Positions 22,122 to 30,980 of a stretch of 64,000 nucleotides of DNA are shown here, in pieces. The DNA lies in the NCBI RefSeq assembly GCF_030384665.1, contig NC_083680.1:95001-159000 (forward strand), written 5' to 3'. The notes beneath the pieces were generated by a model. The model made no database searches. It was not told the origin of the DNA and was given only the letters and a program-made list of their open reading frames with translations. Origin of the DNA: Lodderomyces elongisporus. Its lineage: Eukaryota > Ascomycota > Pichiomycetes > Serinales > Debaryomycetaceae. Within the stretch, counting starts at the first letter, position 1; each line of letters starts with the position of its first letter. The translations under genes were made by a program, and so were the position numbers.

Positions 22122-23447
22122 TCAAGCGACTTTAATGTACAGTCTCTTTGGAAGGATCTCGTCTCGTTTAAGTTTGTTGTTGTTTGCTTTAAATTCAGCT
22201 TGTTTCTTTGCAATTATCTTATTAACACTTTTTCTCACCAACTTTCTAATTTCTTTCTTATCAGTTGCACTTCTCTTCATCTTGTTTCTAATAACACATT
22301 GACCGGCAGTTGACCCACTAGATCCACCAAAGATCGATGTAAACAATGTTGTAAACACATCGGAGATCAAGTCTGAGCCACTAACAGAAGTACCAGACGA
22401 CGACGAAGAAGAAGAAGAAGAACCACCAAAGAGGGAGCTGAATATGCTGCTAAGAAAGCTTCCAAAGGAGCCACTTGACGAAGATCCTGAGGACTCAAAC
22501 AAGTCGTCAAAGATTTCACCTGCAAAACTCAAAAGACCGGTGAATAATGATCCAAAGTCGATTGAGTTGAAAATGTCTTCAAAAATCTCTTCTCCAAAGT
22601 CCAAAACATCATCGATTAAATCATCGCCACTTACACTGCTAGAGGAACTGGTGCTCTTGGTAGTGTTTGAAGGGCTGAAAAATGAATCAAGCAAGGAACT
22701 AAAGAAATCGTCACCATCGTCCGAAGAAGAAGAAGATGTATCGGTTGATGCGGTTGTAGTTGACGAGGAGGAGGTGGTGGTATTGGAATCAGAAGAGCCA
22801 AAAATGTCATCAAATATACTTCCGAGAATTGATCCAGTTGATGTTGACTCAGACACAGCAGAGGATGTAGTAGCAGTTGTGGTGGCAGATGCATCATTGC
22901 CTCCAAAAAAGTCATCAAGTAAGCCAGCGAGGAATCCTTCGGTGGCACTTGAAGAAGCTGCTGAAACTGTTCCTGTTCCTGCTGCTGCATTTGTGGTGGT
23001 GGTTGTAGCTGAGTCGCCATTTCCGAAAAAGTCATCAAGCAATCCCCCGATAAGTCCTTGTGAGGTGCTTGTAGATGCTGGAGATGCAGCTCCTCCTGTA
23101 GCTGATCCTGTTGCAACGGAGGCAACAACTAACGAGGTTGGGTTTGTTGCTGCTGAATTGCCGGAGCTACCGGAGTCGTTGTTTCCAGAGTCACCAAATA
23201 AACTATCTACCAAACCTCCCAATAAGGATGGAGTCTCCGTTGAGGAGCCTGTTGGTGAGTCCACTACTGTGGCAGCACCCACTGGAGTTGAGCTTTCAAT
23301 GGGAGCGGCATTTCCAGCTGCAGATTCTGTGTTTAAAGCAGCAGCTACTGCTGAGCCAGTAACAATATCGACTTGTTGAGCATTTTCTTCGGCTGCCTTA
23401 ACTGTAAGAGCAATTGAGGCGGATATAAGGAGTGAACTGACCTTCAT
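22122..23447 (-). CDS. Secreted protein with eight hydrophobic/acidic motif repeats and a basic dibasic-cut tail (441 aa)
   Basis: A signal peptide (residues 1 to about 19, starting MKVSSLL like its neighbour) is followed by Ser/Thr spacers that separate repeated amphipathic motifs. Examples are GGLVDSLFG near 75, GLLDDFFG near 132 and 173, SIFDDIFG near 210, SSLLDSFF near 250, a double unit around 277-317, LSSIFSSLFGG near 332 and FTTLFTSIFGG near 365. There is no GPI signal. Instead the last 57 residues are strongly basic with one cysteine (about 383) and KR sites near 391, 430 and 437, which are candidate Kex2 cleavage sites. Some Candida secreted proteins combine hydrophobic repeats with KR cutting, but no sequence relationship is visible. 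Function is unknown. A long plus-strand frame opposite (22444-23379) is a shadow of the repetitive codons. Confidence 0.8.
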   Translation of the reverse strand: MKVSSLLISASIALTVKAAEENAQQVDIVTGSAVAAALNTESAAGNAAPIESSTPVGAATVVDSPTGSSTETPSLLGGLVDSLFGDSGNNDSGSSGNSAATNPTSLVVASVATGSATGGAASPASTSTSQGLIGGLLDDFFGNGDSATTTTTNAAAGTGTVSAASSSATEGFLAGLLDDFFGGNDASATTTATTSSAVSESTSTGSILGSIFDDIFGSSDSNTTTSSSSTTTASTDTSSSSSDDGDDFFSSLLDSFFSPSNTTKSTSSSSSVSGDDLIDDVLDFGEEIFEDIFNSIDFGSLFTGLLSFAGEIFDDLFESSGSSSSGSFGSFLSSIFSSLFGGSSSSSSSSSGTSVSGSDLISDVFTTLFTSIFGGSSGSTAGQCVIRNKMKRSATDKKEIRKLVRKSVNKIIAKKQAEFKANNNKLKRDEILPKRLYIKVA

Positions 23448-24645
23448 CTTTTCTTAAAAAAAACTTTGTTGATTGTCCAAAAATAAAATTTAAAATAGAA
23501 AATAGAAAAAAGGAAGAAGGAGTTGTGTTTTGTTATTGAACTTATGGAAACGAAAGTCGACAAAGTAGAATGGATATAAAAATGGAAAAGGAAAAGAAGG
23601 TTGTAGATTTTAGAAAAGTGAAAAAGAAAGCTGTGTATTTTTTGAACAAATCTTTTATCTTTTCTTTATTCTGTTAACATTTCAATTTCGGATGTAGGAA
23701 GTTTGGTAAATGTATATATATATATATATATATATACGAAGAAAAGATTGGGGTTTGGTGTAGATGTGAAATCAGTATATAATTTACGATTTTTTGGCGT
23801 CTGGTATAGTCTTCCCAAGTAGGTAATTGATTGTATATTGGAAAGTTGCAAAAACGACAATGTAAATAAAAAATAATAATAATAAATATTCGCCCTAACA
23901 GAGAAAAGAGAATGGAAAATAAAAGACTAAATAAAATTTTTATTTTGTTTCCTAATTAGGTAAAAGACAGATTTTGTTTCTTTTTTTGGGGGGGGGCAGG
24001 AGAATTCACACTTCCGGTTCTTGTGTAATACATCTATTCTGGCCAAACAACACTACTACAAACTTAATAACTTGTTGATTGATTTATAACAACAACAATA
24101 AAGAATACAACAAAATTTGATTCAAATTAGCTAGACGATGGCTATATCATCAAGCTAACTTTCATAAACACTGTCAGATCTATATATAAAAAATGATTGG
24201 GGAAAAAGAAATGAGAGTGTTGGTGGTTTTGCATACGTTCCTCTACCTCTTCTTGTTTTTTTTTTTTTTTTTTGCAAAATTCAGTTTTTTGGCAAATTTT
24301 ACAATCACATTCATGCTAATATTGTACTAAAAACAGTCTGTGGGGAAGAGGGAACATTTAACTCTTTTTCTTTTAAGAAATTTCTAATCACCATGGATGT
24401 TTAAAATAGTCCAGGCAAGATGTTATTTCTGCAATTGATGTTGTTAAGCTTGGTATTACCTTCATAATCATAGCTTAAACTTCGTATGTTTATTCAACAA
24501 ATGGGATACCGAAAATTGGTAGAACCTTTCCGTATGCAGGAACAGTGAATCAGGCGTGAACCTTTTTTTTTTTTTTTGAGACACACAATCTCAATCTGAC
24601 TCTGTTTGGTTCTGTGTGGCTCTTTTGGGCTCTCTCTCACGCTTT

Positions 24646-24677
<32 letters not shown>

Positions 24678-24930
24678 TATTCATCCAAGTTAAGAACTAG
24701 AGCAAGAGTTTACGAGTCTCAAAATCAAGGCATCAAAATTATCTTAGTTAGCCATAATCACTGTTCCCACCACAATCACTTCCACCCCTTCCCACAGGCA
24801 TACACAGATACACAATTTCTTTTGAGCAACTAATATATCATACCTCGATTCCCTCCCCCTCGCCACACCTTTGTTTTTTTTTTTTTAACCTCATCTTTAC
24901 ATCTCCTCTATAAACTAGCTTTCACGAAAA
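23448..24930. other. Divergent promoter region between the repeat protein and SDH7
   Basis: A 1.5-kb region serving a minus-strand gene on the left and a plus-strand gene on the right. It contains (TA)12 at 23713-23736, nine G at 23988-23996, a CT microsatellite near 24653-24677 and several long T-runs. No coding frame is credible here. Confidence 0.65.
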
Positions 24931-25308
24931 ATGAGACCAACATTAGTCCGTTTAGTGCGTCCTCGTCGACCTGAAAGACCAAACCAAACTCCATTGTTTC
25001 CACCATTAAAACTCTACAGATCAATTCTTCGAGCTCATTTGCACAAATTACCCAAAGAGTTACGATCACTAGGTGATGCATACGTGAAGAAGGAATTCAA
25101 AGACCACAAAAAAATAGATAACCCATTACACATTGTAGGCTTCCTTACGGAGTGGCAAGACTATTTAAGACAAATTGATGGTGGTAAGTGGCTCGATGGG
25201 AAATTAAGCTCACAAGATTTGGAGAAAATGTCACCAGAACAAGTTGGACAATTGTATGAATTGATGGAAGCTACTAAACGACTTGGAGAAGAAGAGCAAG
25301 ATCAATAA
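24931..25308 (+). CDS. SDH7: Succinate dehydrogenase assembly factor, SDHAF3/Acn9 family (125 aa)
   Basis: A small basic protein with the LYR tripeptide at residues 28-30 inside [10 protein letters not shown], typical of LYR-motif (complex1_LYR) mitochondrial proteins. The following sequence, [13 protein letters not shown] then [12 protein letters not shown], matches the conserved core of the SDHAF3/Acn9 (Sdh7) family. Sdh7 works in the mitochondrial matrix to protect and mature the iron-sulfur subunit Sdh2 of complex II, and acn9 mutants are defective in acetate use. The Arg-rich N-terminus fits a mitochondrial presequence. The first ATG gives the usual family length. It is followed at once by an 8-bp tandem array in its 3' flank. 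Confidence 0.9.
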   Translation: MRPTLVRLVRPRRPERPNQTPLFPPLKLYRSILRAHLHKLPKELRSLGDAYVKKEFKDHKKIDNPLHIVGFLTEWQDYLRQIDGGKWLDGKLSSQDLEKMSPEQVGQLYELMEATKRLGEEEQDQ

Positions 25309-25310
25309 AT

Positions 25311-25366
25311 GAGTAAGTGAGTAAGTGAATGGGTGAGTAAGCGAGTAGGTGAATGGGTGAATGGGT
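25311..25366 (+). repeat. Seven 8-bp units directly after the SDH7 stop
   Basis: Seven imperfect units of types GAGTAAGT and GAATGGGT begin two bases after the stop codon, so they form the start of the SDH7 3' untranslated region. Confidence 0.9.
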
Positions 25367-25559
25367 AGGCCAAATGCATCAACAAATGTCGCAATACAAC
25401 TTAATTCTATTGCTTTACAGCATAGACTGGAGTCAAATTTATTACAGTAAATACATCGTTTCCTCCACTGACTTGTCAAATGTTCTAAATCTATTTATTA
25501 ACGAAATATAACAAAGACTATGAAAATATTTTTTTTTTTCAAATGTTTGCTCTATTTGC

Positions 25560-26156
25560 TTACAATCCTTTTCCGTAGTTTCCACTAGTGAAAAAGTCAA
25601 AAATAATCTTGACAATCTTCTCCAAAGCCTCCAACCAAACTCTCAATTGCTCGGCAATCTTGGCTTGATCAGCACCCAATTTGGCAAAGAAATCTTTTCT
25701 ATAAGGACACGCCTTCATTGCCAATTTGAAAATAGGCTTAACAAGCATTCCGTGGTACTTGCTCAATGTCTTGCCATAAGCATCTGTGAATGTCACTGTC
25801 ATCTCCTTATCCGGGTTATCCACTGTCTCTCTCATTGCTTGTGCAGTGAATTGTAATCCCCTAGACAACCAAAGTAAACCTTGAGTTGCAGTTTTGGTTT
25901 TGGTGTTGGCCTCCGAAAGCACCAAGCCTTGCAAAGTTGATGCATTTGCAGGATCAGCAAGCAATTTGGTTTTAATCTTGTTGATGTTGTTGGTCATATC
26001 GCTTTGCACGACAGAGAATGCTGAAGAGCCAAGAAGGTCGAATAACTTGACAAGCGATTCAGAGGCCTCGAGAAAATCAGCAGAATCAATCTTCTGGTCC
26101 TCTGTCAACTTGACGTCGGCAAAGGACTTTTTCATTTCATCAAAGAATGTGGACAT
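25560..26156 (-). CDS. Glycolipid transfer protein (GLTP family, 198 aa)
   Basis: A full-length GLTP-fold protein. The headgroup-binding set is conserved: D53, N57 and K60 in SDMTNNINK, W96 in LLWLSRG, and H135 in SKYHG, corresponding to the D48/N52/K55/W96/H140 set of human GLTP. Proteins of this family (HET-C2 in Podospora) move glycosphingolipids such as glucosylceramide between membranes in the cytosol. There is no signal or membrane segment, as expected. It is convergent with SDH7, about 250 bp apart. The match in length and residues is good; lipid specificity cannot be read from sequence alone. Confidence 0.9.
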   Translation of the reverse strand: MSTFFDEMKKSFADVKLTEDQKIDSADFLEASESLVKLFDLLGSSAFSVVQSDMTNNINKIKTKLLADPANASTLQGLVLSEANTKTKTATQGLLWLSRGLQFTAQAMRETVDNPDKEMTVTFTDAYGKTLSKYHGMLVKPIFKLAMKACPYRKDFFAKLGADQAKIAEQLRVWLEALEKIVKIIFDFFTSGNYGKGL

Positions 26157-26719
26157 TATTAAAAAAATATACGTTTAGCGTGGTTTCAAGAGAATGTGGC
26201 GGGGTGGGTCGTGGTAATAATGATGGTGTTGTCAAGTATTAGTAGCAGAAGCAGTAGTAACAGCAACAACAACAAAAACGAAAACGAAAACAAAAAAAAA
26301 ATATATTAAGTGGAGGAAACTGTAGTGGGTAGTGGTTTAAGATAAGTGCTGCTGTATTTTTTTTTTTTTTTGTTCAGTTTAAAGAAAATTAAATTGCGAA
26401 CGCGTAAGAAATTGGGAAACTATATATTTATCTACTTTTGAAGGTACCTCAATTGTCAGCAAAATCAATCATCAATGCCACATAAAGTTGGATTTACCTT
26501 CCAATTTTTAACATGAGCAACCTAACAATACGGAGAGACAAGAATATTGAGACCAGTGCTTTACTTAGACATTAATTTGGCACAGTATCAATTGAAAAAT
26601 GATGATTATCATCTGGCGTATACTTATATAACGGGTGAAACATACCTTATCTTCAAAAAAAATACTGGAAAGTAATATTTTCAAGACAAATAAACAAGTA
26701 TTACAACCACCAGATAAAG
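26157..26719. other. GLTP upstream region merging into retrotransposon debris
   Basis: About 0.55 kb. The left part is the GLTP promoter with A- and T-runs. From about 26555 there are short broken frames (for example LDINLAQYQL) that may be further degenerate pol sequence, but I cannot assign them. Confidence 0.45.
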
Positions 26720-26935
26720 AAAGATGCATTGAACTAATGATTAAAGAAATGATTACACGTGAAGAGAGCTAAGCTTGGGAAATGGTTGTTCTTCTAGGAG
26801 GAAAGATTACAATAGATTGTTTATGGGTATTTTACACCAAAAGCTGATGGTAGGTACAAATCGAGATTGGTTGCAGAAAGCTTGACTCAACGTGAAGGTC
26901 TAGATTATCACGAAACATTTTCACCAGTTATTTGA
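26720..26935 (+). pseudogene. Copia-type reverse transcriptase fragment
   Basis: In one frame around 26776-26845 the translation reads WEMVVLLGGKITIDCLWVF, and after a frameshift it continues DGRYKSRLVAESLTQREG and LDYHETFSPV. This is the characteristic entry region of Ty1/copia reverse transcriptase (family consensus: W..V, then KW.F, then R.KARLVAKG, then D.ETFAPV). The match stops at FSPV, followed directly by leader sequence of the Gag-like frame. Frameshifts and stops make it a dead fragment. Confidence 0.8.
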
Positions 26936-26987
26936 ATTGAATCTATAAGAATATAGAATTAACGAACAACAGTTTTAATATACAAGT

Positions 26988-27992
26988 ATGAGTAGCGAGG
27001 TTGAGCATAAGGCTCCTGAAACTACTACCACCAATGAATTAATACATGCTCGTAGTATTACCTCTCAACAGGTTATGAGTCCACTCACTTGCTTTGTAGG
27101 TTTAACGATATCAGGGATGAGTAAATTGAAAAATTCAACTACTTATAAATTATGGAATATTAGTTTTCTTTCATATGCTGGTCTCGCACCGCCTGAATTC
27201 AAAGAATTCATTCTTGATGATACAACTCATGCAAGAGAGGTTCCTGGAAGAGATTCCACTTTTGAGAGTATGGTTGATCATTTGGTGGTCATTACAGTTA
27301 GTAATGACATTTTGGAAGAAGTTAGAGATAAGTCTCTAATTGGGAAAGCTGCTTATCTCTATATTAAAGACCAATATGGAGTATTGCAAATACATGAACA
27401 GATTCAATACATTACCGATCTTTATGATAAAATTTTGAGCAACAGTGTTAAGTTTGAGAAAAAGATGCTGTATTTTAACAACATCTGGAAGTTCCTCACA
27501 AAAATAAATGAATCGGAACGTGATTGTTTAAAACATTTCATCTGGATTCACCAAACTTCCGCCAGCTTTGAGCAACACTTTAAAGCTCAAAATCCAATCA
27601 TCTCGGAAAAAGAGCTTACAAAGACAATTAGAATTTTTCCTAATCTAGATGTGAAGACTGTTGCTCTTGCCACGCATGGATTCAAAGGTAGGTCTCAGTC
27701 AGAGGGCCAGCAGGGGACACTGCATATCTGTGGATGGCAATGTTTTAATTGTTTTGGTCTCGGACATAATTATAAGCAATGTCCATCACCCAGACGGCTT
27801 AGTGCTATCCCTAACCTTGAAGAGCACATGGTAAGACTCATCAAGAAAACACTAGAGTCTTACCCAAAAAGACAATCAACTTCTGGCACGGACAAGAAGA
27901 AGGTAATCTACTCTAAACAGTCTGACAATTGGGGTACAAATAAGTCTAGCTCTAAATGCTACTTAAAAGCAAACCCATTTATGTTTTGCTAA
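26988..27992 (+). CDS. Ty1/copia Gag-like protein with zinc knuckle (334 aa)
   Basis: An open frame with a Gag core (about residues 40-220) and one CCHC zinc knuckle, CFNCFGLGHNYKQC, near residues 255-268, the nucleic-acid-binding element of retrotransposon Gag. It is homologous along its length to the 473-residue Gag-protease frame at 37532-38953 (shared features include VM.PL, GKEAY/GKAAY, CLKHFIW/CVKHLFW and C.NC.G.GH....CPSPR). The frame stops just before a protease scrap that lies in another frame, so the Gag-protease link is broken. Its near copy lies inverted about 170 bp downstream. It could be transcribed but is part of a dead element. Confidence 0.7.
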   Translation: MSSEVEHKAPETTTTNELIHARSITSQQVMSPLTCFVGLTISGMSKLKNSTTYKLWNISFLSYAGLAPPEFKEFILDDTTHAREVPGRDSTFESMVDHLVVITVSNDILEEVRDKSLIGKAAYLYIKDQYGVLQIHEQIQYITDLYDKILSNSVKFEKKMLYFNNIWKFLTKINESERDCLKHFIWIHQTSASFEQHFKAQNPIISEKELTKTIRIFPNLDVKTVALATHGFKGRSQSEGQQGTLHICGWQCFNCFGLGHNYKQCPSPRRLSAIPNLEEHMVRLIKKTLESYPKRQSTSGTDKKKVIYSKQSDNWGTNKSSSKCYLKANPFMFC

Positions 27993-28146
27993 TAGAGTGG
28001 TTCATGCCGAAGATGTGCATGTTATTAGACACTAGAGCTTCTGCCACCACAATTAGAAAGTTTTCAATATATCACTTTCTTCTTGTCAGTTCCAGCTGTT
28101 GATTGTCTCTTTGGGTAAGACTCTAGTGTTTTTTTAACAAGTTTAA

Positions 28147-28992
28147 TCATATGTTCTTCAAAATTAGGTATGGCAGTAAGCCTCCGGGGTGATGAAAACT
28201 ACTTATAGTTATGACCAAGACCAAAACAATGAAAGCATTGCCATCCCCAGATGTGCAGTGTATCAAGTTGATTTTCTGACAGAGGTCTACCTTTAGATCC
28301 GTGTGTGGCAAGAGCAACCGTCTTCGCATCAAGATTTGGAAAATTCTAATCGTTTTGGTAAGTTCTTTTTCGGAAATAACAAGATTTTGAGCTTTAAAAT
28401 GCTGTTCAAATTTGGGTAGTGTTTGATGGATCCAAATAAAGTGTTTTAAACATTCACGTTCTGATTCATTTGTTTTTGTGAGGAACTTCCAGATGTTGTT
28501 AAAATACAGCATCTTTTTCTCAAACTTAACACTGTTGCTCAAAATTTTGTCATAAAGATCAGTAATGTATTGAATCTGTTCATGTAGTTGCAATACACCA
28601 TATTGGTCTTTAATGTATAAGTAAGCAGCTTTCCCAATTAGAGACTTCTCTCTAACTTCTTCCAAAATATCCCTACTTACTGTATTAAACACCAAATGAT
28701 CAACCATACTCTCAAGAGTAGTACTTCTTCCTGGAACCTCTTTTGCGTGAGTAGTATCGTCAAGAGTAAATTTTTCTAGAATCAAGCGGTACTAAGTTAG
28801 TATGTAAAAGGAAAATTGACATTCCATATTTTGGAATTGGATAAATTTTTGAATATGTTGTTTTCAGGTACCAATAAACCTACAAAGCAAGCGAGCAAGA
28901 CCTGTAACATGTTGAGAGACATTGCTGCTGGTTTGTAAGTTATCTTGAGTTGTTGTCGTTTCGGGAGCTTTATGTTCAACCTCACTACTCAT
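28147..28992 (-). pseudogene. Inverted, frameshifted copy of the Gag-like gene
   Basis: Reading leftward from the ATG at 28992, the first residues, MSSEVEHKAPETTTT, equal those of the plus copy. A frameshift after about 35 codons moves the match (CFVGL, then NSKIWNVNF) to another frame, which ends in a stop near 28800. The match resumes at TLDDTTHAKEV and runs for about 170 codons through CLKHFIWIHQT, with another break before the zinc knuckle. Differences from the plus copy are scattered single bases. At least two frame breaks make it a pseudogene. Confidence 0.85.
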
Positions 28993-29008
28993 ACTTTAAA
29001 ATTAAAAT

Positions 29009-29182
29009 TGTTGCTCAATAATACAATTTTTAAAACTTCAATCTCAAGGGGATGTTTCTATCTCCTTATATAGTCGAACGTTTTCCCAGTTCAACGTGTT
29101 GTTAGTTAATATTTTTTCTCGGTTCAACAAATTAATATTATTATTTTTTTTAACTCCACAGCTCTGTTGTTGGGTCTCAACA
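29009..29182 (-). repeat. Probable LTR of the minus-strand Gag copy
   Basis: On the minus strand this stretch begins TGTTGAGACCC and ends GAGCAACA, giving the TGTTG...CAACA ends typical of copia-type LTRs, and it contains TATATAAGGAG as a plausible TATA element. It lies just upstream of the minus Gag start (28992), where a 5' LTR belongs. The outer edge could equally be 29185. No second copy or target-site duplication was seen, and the plus Gag copy keeps only the last few bases (GAACAACA before 26972). Confidence 0.5.
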
Positions 29183-29185
29183 ACA

Positions 29186-29696
29186 AGTTACCCAATAATA
29201 TATTTGTTAAGTGACTTGCTCTAACTATTTTGACATTACGCCTCCTATGCTGAACTCCAAGCTTATCATAGTTTTAGGGGTTGTCTTGTCACATATCACA
29301 TAGGTAGATATTTTACAATAATTTTGGAGAGGGGTGTTACCCCACACTTACTAAATAATGGTGTGATTGTCACTTTCGATTATATTGTTTCAGCTACCAA
29401 CTTCAATAGCTTAGAAGTTACAAAAGGATAAAAATTAAAAATTTAAAACTAAAAATTAGAGACTAAAAATTAGAAAATGCAAATGCTAATGCTAATGAAA
29501 ATCAAAATCAAACTGGGCGATGGAACATACACGCAGCAAAAGGAACCAAAAGATTGTCAACAAATGATTTCTTACATCACCCTGTCAAAGTTAAAGAAAT
29601 AAATTACAATTTAAAGTCATGAAGCTATTACACTTGACTTTAATTACGTTTCTTTTACATTTTCCTTCAAAAAAAAAATTTTTTTCTGTTTACTAT
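29186..29696. other. Intergenic DNA between the retro-locus and a Gln-rich gene
   Basis: About 0.5 kb containing short direct repeats of the type AAAATTAAAAATT near 29430-29475. No frame is credible. It is the 3' flank of the following minus-strand gene. Confidence 0.5.
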
Positions 29697-30980
29697 CTAC
29701 CATTCTAATTTTGCTGCCCACCGAACATGCTTTTTCTTTTCTCCTTTTCTACCTATCTTCTTTACTGGCGACTGTGACAATACCAGCACCCCATTCTCTT
29801 GCCCATCTTCCTCGCGTCCAGCAAGATTCTCTTTTCTTTCCTTGTATGCCTGCAACTCAGCTTCTGAATAGAACCCATACCCTCGGGTGCTGCCCTCCAA
29901 TCTTTCATTTGTAGTCCTTGTCTTTTTCAGAAGCCCATTCCTCAGCTTAGTTCGAAACATTCGGATTATGGCTGTCTTTTCCCCGTGATCACTATTTGTG
30001 GGTATTTGAATAACCTCATTTTCGTTATCGGGATAAGGCAACTCACAATAACTCAGTCCATTCAATTCTGTGGCAAAACTCGTGGCATCCTTAACCAATC
30101 CCGTCAGCGATTCTATGAGAAAAATCTTAGCCGCATCGTAATGGATATTTGGTTTGGATGGGGTCAAGCTTTGATGTCGTGGTTGGCAAAACCTCTTTGG
30201 TGACGATGGAGCACTAGCGGCATGTAAGGGCGGTGAAGTAGTTTGCAACGTTTTTGTAAATGACTGTGATGCTGCTAATGTTGATGATAATGAAGTATTG
30301 TTAGAAATCTCACTCATACTTTTGCTCCGTCTAAGCATATTATTAGTTTCAATCAATGGTATACCTTTCAGTCTTTGATGAGTTGAGTTCTTTTTGGAAA
30401 TCTTGTACGGCTGTCTATCTGAATTCTCTTTGTCCTCGTCTGGCCCTCCTAATCCTCTGGCTCCTCCCGTTCCGTCTATTCCTGTTTTTTGATTAGGATA
30501 AAAGTAAGCTCGTAACTCGGGACTAATCTCTTCAATAGGTCGTTTGAGTCGTTTTTGAAAAACTTTGGTCCTATTAACATCATCCATTTCAAAATTATTT
30601 TCTTGTATATCGTTGAAAAGTAACTCATCTTGCAATCTTATTTGCTGTTGAGGCTGAATTTGGTGCTGTGGTTTCCATACATGATTATAATACATTGACC
30701 TGTTTCGGTACCATTGCAGTTTTTCTGGTTTTTGTTGTTGTTGTTGTTGTTGCTTTGTTCGTAGATTACTAGTGACTTGAAATAATTCGTTGGTAATGTG
30801 ATTAGTAGTATTGGTATCTGGTGGTAAACATATTCGATATAGATTATTTGTCGATGGAATTGGTGATATTATGGATAATGATTCTGTCCCTGGATTCAGT
30901 GCTTCATCTTGTGGTGGTGCAATCATCAGACTATAGTCGATTTCTTCAAATGTGACATCCCCTTCTTCAGACGGCGGCAT
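29697..30980 (-). CDS. Gln-rich protein with a C-terminal RVxF-like motif (427 aa)
   Basis: The start chosen is the ATG at 30980 (MPPSEEGDV). The frame stays open about 75 bases further upstream but has no ATG and meets a stop. The protein has a polyglutamine run (about residue 80), a Ser-rich patch RRSKSMSEISNNTSL, a possible folded part near residues 285-360 (AKIFLIESLTGLVKD, later ELPYPDNENEVIQIP) and ends in a basic patch KKKHVRWAAKLEW. KHVRW fits the loose RVxF pattern used to dock protein phosphatase 1 (Glc7); this is inference from a very short motif. I recognise no family. It is divergent from the small gene at 31517. Confidence 0.65.
   Translation of the reverse strand: MPPSEEGDVTFEEIDYSLMIAPPQDEALNPGTESLSIISPIPSTNNLYRICLPPDTNTTNHITNELFQVTSNLRTKQQQQQQQKPEKLQWYRNRSMYYNHVWKPQHQIQPQQQIRLQDELLFNDIQENNFEMDDVNRTKVFQKRLKRPIEEISPELRAYFYPNQKTGIDGTGGARGLGGPDEDKENSDRQPYKISKKNSTHQRLKGIPLIETNNMLRRSKSMSEISNNTSLSSTLAASQSFTKTLQTTSPPLHAASAPSSPKRFCQPRHQSLTPSKPNIHYDAAKIFLIESLTGLVKDATSFATELNGLSYCELPYPDNENEVIQIPTNSDHGEKTAIIRMFRTKLRNGLLKKTRTTNERLEGSTRGYGFYSEAELQAYKERKENLAGREEDGQENGVLVLSQSPVKKIGRKGEKKKHVRWAAKLEW

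Larger units (their letters stand above)
26720..29185. mobile_element. Rearranged Ty1/copia retrotransposon remnants
   Basis: The segment holds a scrap of reverse transcriptase (26720-26935, plus), a Gag-like frame (26988-27992, plus), a short protease scrap with LLDTRAS near 28022-28042 (plus), a second Gag-like copy on the minus strand (28147-28992) and a probable LTR bordering it (29009-29182). The usual element order is LTR, gag, protease, integrase, reverse transcriptase, so reverse transcriptase lying before gag shows rearrangement or nesting of at least two insertions. No complete pol is present; the locus cannot be autonomous. Confidence 0.8.

Noticed and set aside
22444..23379. Long plus-strand frame (311 codons) opposite the 441-residue secreted protein
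   Set aside because: It is an antisense shadow of a Ser/Asp/Phe-rich repetitive gene; the repeats keep the opposite frame open. The minus-strand protein has a signal peptide and regular motifs.
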